From contig JADJMV010000013.1 in NCBI GenBank assembly GCA_016709445.1, positions 62,001 through 126,000 of the forward strand: DNA of 64,000 bases. The letters are read 5' to 3'. The position numbers were made by a program, and so were the translations under genes. The DNA is from Phycisphaerales bacterium. GTDB lineage: Bacteria; Planctomycetota; Phycisphaerae; Phycisphaerales; UBA1924. How positions within the stretch are numbered: the first letter of the stretch is position 1; every line of letters begins with the position of its first letter. Of the stretch, positions 33,678 to 41,600 are shown in pieces. Below the pieces are notes generated by a model. The model made no database searches. It was not told the origin of the DNA and saw only the letters and a program-made list of their open reading frames with translations.

Positions 33678-34697
33678 ATGACGACGATTCTGGTGACCGG
33701 GGGCGCGGGGTTCATCGGCGCGAATTTCGTGCGGTTCGTGCTGCGGCATCGCCCGTCGTACCGCGTCATCAACGTGGACGCGCTCACGTATTCGGGCAAC
33801 CTCGAGAACCTGACGGACATCGAGAGCGATTCGCGGTACCGATTCGTGCGGGGCGACATCCGGGACGGCGCCGCGATGGCCGCGCTGATGGACGAGGCGG
33901 ACGCGGTGGTGCACATGGCGGCGGAGAGCCATGTGGATCGGTCGATCCTTGATTCGACGCCCTTCATCCAGACCAACGTGGGGGGCACGCAGGTGCTGCT
34001 GGATGCGGCGCGCAAGTCGGGCCGGGCGGGGCGGTTCTTGTATGTCTCGACGGACGAGGTCTATGGCTCGCTCGCGTTGGAGGACACGGATGCGAAGTTC
34101 ACGGAAGAGACTCCGCTGGCGCCGAACAGCCCATACGCGGCGAGCAAGACCGGGGGCGACCTGCTCTGCCGCGCGTACCACCACACGTTCGGCATGGACA
34201 TCGTGACGACGCGCTGCAGCAACAACTTCGGGCCCTACCAGTTCCCGGAGAAGGTGATCCCGCTGTTTGTGACCAACCTGATCGAGGGCAAGAAGGTGCC
34301 GCTGTACGGCGACGGGCTGAACGTCCGTGACTGGCTGCATGTGGACGACCACTGCGAGGCGATCCTGACGGTGCTCGAGAAGGGTCGGTCTGGGGAGGTC
34401 TACAACGTGGGGGGCAACAACGAGCAGTCCAACGTGGAGCTGACGCACGCGATCCTGTCGCTGATGGGTTGTGGCGGGGAGATGATCCAGTATGTCACCG
34501 ATCGGCCCGGGCACGACCGGCGGTACGCGATCGACGCGTCGAAGATCGAGCGCGAACTCGGTTGGCGTCCGACGCGCTCGGCCTGGCCGGGTGCGCTTCG
34601 AGAGACCGTGGAGTGGTACAGGACGAATCCCGCGTGGTGGCAGCGCGTGAAGAGCGGGGAGTATCGGCGGTACTACGAGCAGCAGTACGGGGGTTGA
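33678..34697 (+). CDS. rfbB: dTDP-glucose 4,6-dehydratase RfbB
   Basis: Dehydrates dTDP-glucose to dTDP-4-keto-6-deoxyglucose, the second rhamnose step. The 339-residue product has the Rossmann motif LVTGGAGFIGANFVRF, the dTDP/NAD loop DALTYSGNLENL and HMAAESHVDRSI. The catalytic STDEVYGSL and the YAASKTGGDLLCRAYHHTFG Tyr-Lys pair are present, along with RCSNNFGPYQFPEKVIPL. A typical C-terminal SKIERELGWRPTR completes it. GAAGGGAG precedes ATG 33678. It ends the rfb set; an octamer repeat follows. Confidence 0.95.
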   Translation: MTTILVTGGAGFIGANFVRFVLRHRPSYRVINVDALTYSGNLENLTDIESDSRYRFVRGDIRDGAAMAALMDEADAVVHMAAESHVDRSILDSTPFIQTNVGGTQVLLDAARKSGRAGRFLYVSTDEVYGSLALEDTDAKFTEETPLAPNSPYAASKTGGDLLCRAYHHTFGMDIVTTRCSNNFGPYQFPEKVIPLFVTNLIEGKKVPLYGDGLNVRDWLHVDDHCEAILTVLEKGRSGEVYNVGGNNEQSNVELTHAILSLMGCGGEMIQYVTDRPGHDRRYAIDASKIERELGWRPTRSAWPGALRETVEWYRTNPAWWQRVKSGEYRRYYEQQYGG

Positions 34698-34710
34698 TGG
34701 GGAAGGTGGG

Positions 34711-34763
34711 AGAGACGAAGAGACGGAGAGACGGAGAGACGGAGAGACGGAGAGACGGAGAGG
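34711..34763. repeat. Octamer microsatellite (AGACGGAG type)
   Basis: Six to seven tandem copies of AGACGGAG (first copy AGACGAAG) begin 14 bp past the rfbB stop. Same unit and orientation as 32645-32701. Confidence 0.9.
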
Positions 34764-34993
34764 GGGAGGAGTGGGGTGGGGCTCGGGGGAATCGAGGTTG
34801 GCGCGAGCCCTTGGAAGTCCGCGCTGTGTGGGGGCGTCGCTGGACGATGGGGCCTCGTTCGGTTGATCGGTCGCCGCGTCGTGCGGGGCTCGCGAGATGG
34901 CGGCTACGCGGCGTAGCCTGTCGCGGGGATGCTTCGAACCGGTATCCGGGCCGCGCGAGATTCCACGAGAGGGGTTGCGCGTGCACCAATGGA

Positions 34994-35022
34994 AAGGGAG
35001 CGGCCCATAAGGCCGCTCCCTT
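34994..35022 (-). terminator. Hairpin terminator for the 35054 sorted-protein gene
   Basis: Perfect 12-bp arms AAGGGAGCGGCC / GGCCGCTCCCTT around CATAA. Read on the minus strand, it lies 32 bp past the stop of the 35054 gene and is followed by a short T-rich TTTCCATT. Confidence 0.7.
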
Positions 35023-35053
35023 GAGCTGCTTGCGATGGAATTGGTCGAAGCGA

Positions 35054-35722
35054 TCAGGCGCGACGACGACGGGCGGCGATGCCGGCGAGGCCGAGGCCGG
35101 CCATGGCGGCGGCGCCGGGCAGCGGGACGACGCGCATCCCGAGCTGGTCCTGGTAGTCCTGGTTGGTGTAGGCGATCACGTTCGGGGTGGCATCGCCGTT
35201 GGCGGCGGTGGCGTAACCCTTGTAGGTGTTGAAGAGGCTGCTGGAGATGCCGCTGATCTGGACCTTGCCGCCGCCGATGCTCAGGCCGCTGCTGAAGTCG
35301 TAGACGATCTCCCAGATCACGGCCTGGAAGGCCGCGGCCTTGCTGTCGGAGTCAATGTCCGCGGCGCCGTTGGTCGCGTTGAAGAGCTTGTAGATGGCCT
35401 CGGCCTTGTCGGTGCCCATGGGGCCGCTCGAGGGGGCGTCCTTGACGTCCACGATCTGGAACGTCCCGGAGTGGGCCCACTGGGTGAGCTCGGTGCAGAA
35501 GGTCTTGGCGTCGTTGCCGTCGACGTTGTAGCTGAGCTGGCCGGACCAGACGTTCTTGTTGCTGCCGCCGTCGGCGAAGTGGAGGCCGCCGGAGAGCGAC
35601 ACGGTGACGTTCTTGCCGTGGTTGCCGGTGATCCCCTGGAACACGAGCGGCACGGAGTCAGCGTTCGCGGCGGCGGCGAAGCCCGCGGCGGCGATGGCGG
35701 CGATGGTCAGGACGTTCTTCAT
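35054..35722 (-). CDS. Secreted thioester-like protein with VPLP-type exosortase tail (paralogue 1)
   Basis: A 222-residue secreted protein: signal peptide (VLTIAAIAAAGFAAAANA), a ~165-residue body, and a C-terminal sorting tail VVPLPGAAAMAGLG followed by a hydrophobic stretch and ARRRRA. The tail plays the part of PEP-CTERM (VPLP in place of PEP, TM helix, basic end). The body has C76 in TFCTELTQW and Q133 in AAFQAVIWEIVYDF. A Cys and a Gln before W-E are what thioester (TED/TQXA-type) domains use to form an internal bond; that is an inference from pattern. GAGGGAAT precedes the ATG. It is a close paralogue of the next gene and shares its strand. Confidence 0.8.
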   Translation of the reverse strand: MKNVLTIAAIAAAGFAAAANADSVPLVFQGITGNHGKNVTVSLSGGLHFADGGSNKNVWSGQLSYNVDGNDAKTFCTELTQWAHSGTFQIVDVKDAPSSGPMGTDKAEAIYKLFNATNGAADIDSDSKAAAFQAVIWEIVYDFSSGLSIGGGKVQISGISSSLFNTYKGYATAANGDATPNVIAYTNQDYQDQLGMRVVPLPGAAAMAGLGLAGIAARRRRA

Positions 35723-35947
35723 GGGTATTCCCTCTCTCCCTGTTTGTGGCTGCTTTGTACTTAAATGCCTGTCGATACAGAGCTTACAACGTTTTTGATG
35801 ATGGTCTACCCCACGATTGGGGTTCGCCTACAGATTCCGGTTATGGGCTGGGGCGTCGTTCCGGTTGGAGCGGAGCCCCTTGCTGGCAGTGATGCCCGAC
35901 GTCTGGGATCGCCGGGCACCGGGGGACTGGATGTGGTTATCTGACGA

Positions 35948-36622
35948 TCAGGCTCGACGGCGGCGGCTTGCGATGCCGAAGAGGCCGAGGGTGGCCATGG
36001 CGGCGGTCCCAGGGAGCGGTACGACCCGCATCTGGTCTTGGCGGGTGTCATTGACCATCGCCGTGACCGTGGGGGTCACATCGCCGTTGGCGGCGGTCGC
36101 GAGGGCCTTGAACCCGTTGAAAAGGCTGGCGTTGACGCCGCTGGCGAACTGGACCTTGCCACCGGCGACCGAGAGGTCGGACTCTTGGCCGCTGAAGTCG
36201 TAGATGATTTCCCAGAGCACAGCCTGGAAGGCGGCGGCCTGGGCGTTGGTGGTGACGTCGGCTCCGCGATTGGTGCCGTTAAAGAGCTTGTAGATGGCTT
36301 CGGCTTTGGTTTGTCCCATGCCGGAGCCCGGCTGGGGGGCCTGGTCGAGGCTGACGACGTCGAAGACGCCCGAGCCGGCCCATTGGGTGAGCTCGGTGCA
36401 GTAGGTCTTGGCGCTGACGCCATCGATCGATTGGGAAAGCTGGCCGGCCCAGACGCCGTGCGAGGAGCTTCCGTCCTGGAAGAACAGGCCACCGGAGAGG
36501 CTCACGGTGACGGTCTGTCCGAGGTTTCCAGAGATGCCCTCGTAGACGACGTTGACGGATTCCGCAGAAGCGATTCCCGTGGCTGCGGCCACGACTGCCA
36601 AAACGCATGCCGTACGCATCAT
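35948..36622 (-). CDS. Secreted thioester-like protein with VPLP-type exosortase tail (paralogue 2)
   Basis: A 224-residue paralogue of the 35054 product. They share GG(L/F)-F(A/Q)DG, (V/A)W(S/A)GQLS, T(F/Y)CTELTQWA, KAEAIYKLFN and AAAFQAV(I/L)WEI. Putative thioester Cys75 and Gln133 are both kept. The tail is VVPLPGTAAMATLG, a hydrophobic segment and SRRRRA. The signal peptide is CVLAVVAAATGIASAE. An ATGATG pair begins the gene, after GGGGAG. The ~225-bp gap to the previous gene (35723-35947) has no gene and probably holds that gene's promoter. Expected location is the outer surface after exosortase processing. Confidence 0.8.
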   Translation of the reverse strand: MMRTACVLAVVAAATGIASAESVNVVYEGISGNLGQTVTVSLSGGLFFQDGSSSHGVWAGQLSQSIDGVSAKTYCTELTQWAGSGVFDVVSLDQAPQPGSGMGQTKAEAIYKLFNGTNRGADVTTNAQAAAFQAVLWEIIYDFSGQESDLSVAGGKVQFASGVNASLFNGFKALATAANGDVTPTVTAMVNDTRQDQMRVVPLPGTAAMATLGLFGIASRRRRA

Positions 36623-36970
36623 AATCTCCCCTCACACCCAAGGTTTCCAGGCCTTGGGGTGGATCTCTCTCCTGCCTTTGACTCGCCAGGGCCTTGCGAC
36701 CCAAACGCATAGAAGGCAGTCGTTTATATCACAGTGCGGGGGGGGGAGCCCAGGGGCGGCCCAGTGTTTTGCATGATCCACACAAGATGTCATGTTATTG
36801 GACGCATGGATGCGCGGGCATCGCGGAGGTTTGGGGGGACCGGGGGGATCGCGCTGGATTGCTAACCCAGGGCCGGGCTTGGGCGTGGTTGCGGTGGCTT
36901 GGGCTCGCATGTTCGGCGTGCGGCGGAAGCCCGGTGGCCTGGACCCTGGCAAGGTTGACGGGTGGGGGTA
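36623..36970. other. Non-coding upstream region of paralogue 2
   Basis: This 348-bp stretch holds no gene. It includes an AT-richer pocket (about 36715-36810) in which a TATAAA hexamer occurs on the minus strand at 36723-36728, a possible -10 for paralogue 2, but with no convincing -35. The terminator of paralogue 3 begins just beyond it. Confidence 0.4.
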
Positions 36971-37010
36971 CTGAAAAAGACCACCGGGCGGCCGAATGGC
37001 CGCCCGGTGG
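36971..37010 (-). terminator. Strong intrinsic terminator of paralogue 3
   Basis: Perfect 13-bp arms CCACCGGGCGGCC / GGCCGCCCGGTGG (36981-37010) with a GAAT loop, followed on the minus strand by TCTTTTTC. It lies 26 bp past the stop of the 37037 gene. Confidence 0.9.
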
Positions 37011-37036
37011 AGATTTGAAACCGAAGGCCGCCGAAC

Positions 37037-37681
37037 TCAGGCGCGACGGCGCTTGGCGGCGAGGCCGAGCAGGCCGAGGCCCGCGAGGCCGGCTGCGGAG
37101 GGCAGCGGGACGATCCGCATGTGATCGTTGGAGGCATCGCTGGCGATGATGGCGATCGAGGGCGTGGATCCGCCCCGGATAGCGGCGTTCCTCATGGAAT
37201 CGAAGAGGGCGCCGTTGAGCATGCCGAAGGCGATGTTTCCGGAGTGCATGTCGAGGGACTGCTCAGAACCGTCGAAGTCGTAGATGATCTCCCAGAGCAT
37301 GGCCTGGAAGGTCGCGGCTTCGTTTCGGTCATTGAAGTGGTCGCCACGAGCGCCGAAGAGCGAGCTGATGGCCTGGGCCTTGACAGCGCCCAGAGCGTCC
37401 TGCGCGGAGGACTGCTCGAACCATCCGTCTGCGTTGGTGCTGGTCAGTTCAGCGGAGAACGCGCGGACGAACTGGCCGTCGACGAGCAGGGACTTCTGTC
37501 CTGCCCAGACGGTCCTCGAGGCGGCGCCATCAGCAAAGGTGAGGCCACCCGAGAGCGAGACGACGACGCCACGACCAATTTCGTTTCCCTGGGCCTGCAC
37601 AAACACCGAACCAGCGTGAGCGGCCGCAACAACTCCGGCGATCACGCCACACGAGGCAATCATGCCGTGTGAGCGTTTCAA
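37037..37681 (-). CDS. Secreted VPLP-tailed paralogue 3, lacking the thioester Cys
   Basis: A 214-residue member of the same family, with signal peptide (MIASCGVIAGVVAAAHAG) and tail IVPLPSAAGLAGLGLLGLA then KRRRA. It keeps VSLSGGLTFADGAA, VWAGQKS, FQAMLWEIIYDF and Gln126, but the position of the thioester cysteine is Ser76 (AFSAELTS). No thioester could form, so it may be a non-reactive relative. The start is TTG 37681, supported by GGGAGGATCCCC right before it and by a basic n-region; ATG 37663 is an alternative. It lies 87 bp downstream of paralogue 4, with hairpins between them. Confidence 0.78.
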   Translation of the reverse strand: MKRSHGMIASCGVIAGVVAAAHAGSVFVQAQGNEIGRGVVVSLSGGLTFADGAASRTVWAGQKSLLVDGQFVRAFSAELTSTNADGWFEQSSAQDALGAVKAQAISSLFGARGDHFNDRNEAATFQAMLWEIIYDFDGSEQSLDMHSGNIAFGMLNGALFDSMRNAAIRGGSTPSIAIIASDASNDHMRIVPLPSAAGLAGLGLLGLAAKRRRA

Positions 37682-37700
37682 GGGGATCCTCCCGATCTTC

Positions 37701-37762
37701 GGCCCGGGCTCGTCTTTGAGCCCGGGCCAGTTTTGGTGTGCATCGGCGGCACATTGCCGCCG
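37701..37762. other. Two tandem hairpins between paralogues 4 and 3
   Basis: An 11-bp stem GGCCCGGGCTC / GAGCCCGGGCC (37701-37728) and an 8-bp stem CGGCGGCA / TGCCGCCG (37744-37762). Both lie 7-70 bp downstream of paralogue 4 on its strand and could terminate or stabilise its transcript. Neither has a proper T tract on the minus strand. Confidence 0.5.
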
Positions 37763-37768
37763 TTGGGA

Positions 37769-38398
37769 TTACTTGCGACGGCGGCCGGTGAAGCCCAGGC
37801 CGAGAAGGCCGACAGAGGCGAGGCCGGCGGCGGAGGGGAGCGGGACGATGATGAGGGTGTCCTGCTTGGCGTGGGCGGGATCGCCGATGTGGCCGGGGTC
37901 CCAGTTGTTCATGACACGGACGTTGCCGAGGCCGGACCACTGGCCGTTCTGGACGGCGTCGAAGGCGATCTGGAGGAGGGTCAGGGCGTCGGCGTTGTTG
38001 GTGTCCTGGAGCCCCTCAAGCTTCCAGATGGCGAGCTGCACCGCGTCGGCGAGCTTGTCATCGGGGAGGGCGGGCTTGCCGAGGAGGTTGCGGATCTCGC
38101 CCTGGGTGAACTTGGTGTAGATGAACGCGGTCCGCTGGTTGAGCGGGTTCACCGTGCCATCACCGTTGAAGATGATGTCGGTGCCGATCGTGTACTCGTA
38201 CGTGAAGCCGTACGAGAGACCCTCGCCGATTTCGCAGCAGAAGGTATCGAAATTCCCGTTCGCCGAGGTTGCGGCATGGAAGATGCCACCCTGGGTGTTT
38301 CCGGGACCATCAGTAAAGACAACGGTGGGCGCGGCAAGAGCCAGGCCCGACACTCCCGCGACCACCACAGCGGCCGCGACCATGCGCGCAGAAATCAT
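37769..38398 (-). CDS. Secreted thioester-like protein with VPLP-type exosortase tail (paralogue 4)
   Basis: A divergent 209-residue family member. The signal peptide is MVAAAVVVAGVSGLALAA. The reactive-looking region reads FDTFCCEIGEG (Cys54/Cys55) and the partner region LADAVQLAIWKLEG (Gln121), a better match to thioester domains of adhesins (FC...E and Q-LAIW) than its paralogues. The tail is IIVPLPSAAGLASVGLLGLG followed by GRRRK. Annotators could equally call it a PEP-CTERM domain protein of unknown function. The 204-bp region before it (38399-38602) contains no gene and probably its promoter. It is the first of the sorted-protein genes after the large operon. Confidence 0.78.
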   Translation of the reverse strand: MISARMVAAAVVVAGVSGLALAAPTVVFTDGPGNTQGGIFHAATSANGNFDTFCCEIGEGLSYGFTYEYTIGTDIIFNGDGTVNPLNQRTAFIYTKFTQGEIRNLLGKPALPDDKLADAVQLAIWKLEGLQDTNNADALTLLQIAFDAVQNGQWSGLGNVRVMNNWDPGHIGDPAHAKQDTLIIVPLPSAAGLASVGLLGLGFTGRRRK

Positions 38399-38602
38399 GT
38401 ATTTTCTCCCACACTCTTCGGTGCGAAAACAAACAAATCGAACTCTCGCGACCGACCGCCTCCCAGTGGCTGTCCAGTCAGGACAGGAGATTACCCTGGA
38501 GAACGCGGGGAAGCAAGATATTTTCGCGCGTTTGCACGCAATGCCAAATCAAAATGTGAAGATCGGCAATCTGTGCGCGTTCTCGGAGCAGCGCGGGTGG
38601 GA

Positions 38603-41600
38603 TTACTCGCCGAGCGCCGTGCGAACGGCCTGGGCTCTGGGCGCAAGATCGTCCGATAACGGCGCCGCACCGAGTTGGGCGAGCGTCGCCTTGGCCTGAT
38701 CCGGTTGTTGGTTGGCGAGGAGTGCTTCGCTCAGCCCCACGAGCGCATAGTTCCAACCTGGGTCGGCCTTGAGAATGCTCTGGTAGAGCTTGACGGCTTC
38801 GGCGGGCTGGCCGGTGGCGAGCAGGGCTTGGGCTTCCGTGTCGATGTACGAGCGCACGCGGTCGGCCGGGATGCCGGCGGTGGTCGCGAGGGCTCGGGCC
38901 TTGCGTGCTTCGGCGAGGGCCTCGTTGGGGTCGGCCTTGCTGAGCAGCAGCGTCGTGGCGTAGTTGTTGTGGATGTCGGGGTTGTCTGGCAGTTGCTCGA
39001 CGAGGGCGGCGTAGAGGGAGTTGGCGCGGGCCCAGTCGTTGGCTGATTCGTAGGCGCCGGCCTGCGTGATGCGCAGCCCGACCTGGTCGGCGTCGGGTCG
39101 CTCGAGGGCTGCCTCGACGAACCGGACGGACTGGGCGGCGTCCTTGGGATCATGGGTGATTCGGGTGAGGGCGTACCAGGCGCCGGCGAGTTGTGAGAGC
39201 CGCTCGGCGCCGGGTTCGGCGAGGGCGCCTTGCTCGGCGCGGGCAAGCCAGTCGCGGCGGGCGTCGGGGTCGGTGATGCGGGTGGAGGAGTCGATGTAGG
39301 CGGCGACGGGGTGACCGGGGGTGGAAGCGAAGGGGCCGATGACGGATTGCGCGCCCCGCGTATCGCCGGAGAGGAGCATGGCGTCGGCGAGGATCCACGC
39401 ATCGTCGGGGTACTTGTCGCGGTCCGCGAGGATGCGTTCTCGCCAGGGCCCGAGGATATTGAGCGCTTCGGCGCCCTGGCCGCGCCGGACGAGGAGCGCG
39501 GCGACGGATTGGTCGGCGCTGAAGTTGGGGTTGGGGCTGCGTTCGCGCCAGTTGCGGGCGGCGAGGAGGGCCTCATCCTCCATCCCGGCTCGGGCGAACA
39601 GACGCATGGCCATTCGCGCGATTTCCGGATCGAAGCTGCGGGCTTCCATGGCTCTGAGGAGGGTGGTGCGCATGTCTTCCGGGCGGGAGGTGGCGAAGTA
39701 GGTTGCGGCGAGGACCTGCCACGGGCCGAGGGCGGTGGGGGCGGCGGCGTTGATCTGCTGGAGTCGCTTGATGAGGGTCTCGTCGTCGATCTGGCCGGCG
39801 AGGCGTTGGTCGACGACGGCGCCGGCGGCCTCGACCTCCGGGGAGGCTTGGAACCTGAGCGTGGAGCGGATCATGGCGAGGAACGCCATGGGATCTCCGG
39901 CGTCGTTGGCCTTGAAGAGCGTGTTGAGCGTGGCGAGTTCCGGGGATGCGGGATCGAGCTTGAGGCCGGCTTCGGTGACGCGTCGGGCTTCGTCGAGTTC
40001 TCCCGCGCGCAGGTAGGCCTGGGCGATGGCGGCCCAGACGCCGCCGTGCCTGGAAGCTTCAAATTGCTGTTCGAGGGCTCGGGCGTCGGCCGCGGTGTCG
40101 GACGTGACCGCGAGGTACTCGGCCATGATGGTGTCTCGGTCCCCCTGGGGGCCGCTCTCTGGGAGCTTGGAGAGTGCCTGCATTCCCTGGTCGATGTGGC
40201 CGCGGAGGGCGTGGTAGGCGGCGATATCGCGCAGCAGGCCGTCGGGGAGCTGCGTGGCGGCTTCGACCTGTTGGACGAGGGCATCGGCCTGTTCGGTCTG
40301 CCCGGCCTCGAGGAGGGATTTGGCGAGTCGGACGGTGGCGCCGGGGTTGTTGTCTCCGGCGAGCGCCTTCCAGTCGGCGGCGGCGAGTTCGGGGAAGCCG
40401 AATCGTTCGAGGGCTTCGGCGCGTTGCTTGCGGAGTTCGCCGTTTGGGGCGTCGAGTTTGACGAGGTCGCGGGCGTTCCGGCGCGCCTCGGGGAGGCGGC
40501 CGTCGAGCTTGAGGGCTCGGACGAGGGCGAGGGCGGTCTGGAGGTCGTCGGGCGCGACGGCGGCGGCCTTGAGCATGGTGTCGGCGGCGCGGGCGGTGTT
40601 GCCGGCGCGGGCCGAGGCTTCGGCGGAGACGCGGAGGGCCTGGAGGTTGGTGGGATCGGCCTGGAGGACGGAGGAGAGATCGAGGACGATGCCGTTGGCA
40701 CGTTCGACCATGTCGGGGGCATCGGCGTCGAGGAGTGCCAGTTCGCGGCGGTTGCGGAAGACGCGCCACTGGGTTGCCTTGTCGCCGGTGAGGGCGCGGA
40801 GCCTGGCGATGACCTCGTCGAGGGGACCGGGGTCTTTCCACACGGAGTCGGCGACGAGGACGAGTTGCTGGGTCTCGAGATCATCGGGTCGTTCCGCGGA
40901 GACCTGGAGGAGCAGGGGGGCGGCGGCGGGGTCGCCGAGGTCGTCGAGGAAGAGTCCCTGGAAGAGCTTCCACACCGACTTCTCGCTTTCCGGAGCGGAA
41001 GCGAGGCCGTCGGCCATCATGGTGCGGGCTTCGTCGGCGTGTCCGTCGCGTTGCATGAGCAGGGCGAGCTGGTAGAGGTTGATGGGGGTCGAGGCGTCGG
41101 CGCGGATACTGGACCTGAGGGCTTGGCCCCGGGCTGGATCGATCGAGTCGAGCCGCGAGGCGAGCACAAGGGCGGGGGAGGCGTCGGCGCCGAGTCCGTG
41201 CTCGAGGAGCGCATCGACGAGGGCGAGGGCTTTGTCGGCCTGGCCGTCGGCGAGGTAGGCGCGGGCGGCCCAGATCTGGACGGTGGGGTCGTCTTCGCGG
41301 ACTCCGAGGGCCGCGTCGGCGATTTGGGAGGCCGGGGGGACGCCGGGGACGGAGACCGCGCGCTCGGCGAGCATGGTGGCGACTTCGAGCGCGTGGGTTC
41401 CGCTGCCCATCGAGCTGCCTTCGAAGAGCGCTTTGGCGGCGTCTTCGAGCCGTCCGAGGCTGATATAGGCCGAGACGAGTTTGTCCTGCGCCGCGCTCCA
41501 ATTCGGGGCGATCTGGAGGAGGTCGTGCCAGATCTGCGCGGCCTGGGCGGTCTCCCCGAGGGCGGCTCGAGCCACCCCGGTGAGGTACCGATCCGCGTGA

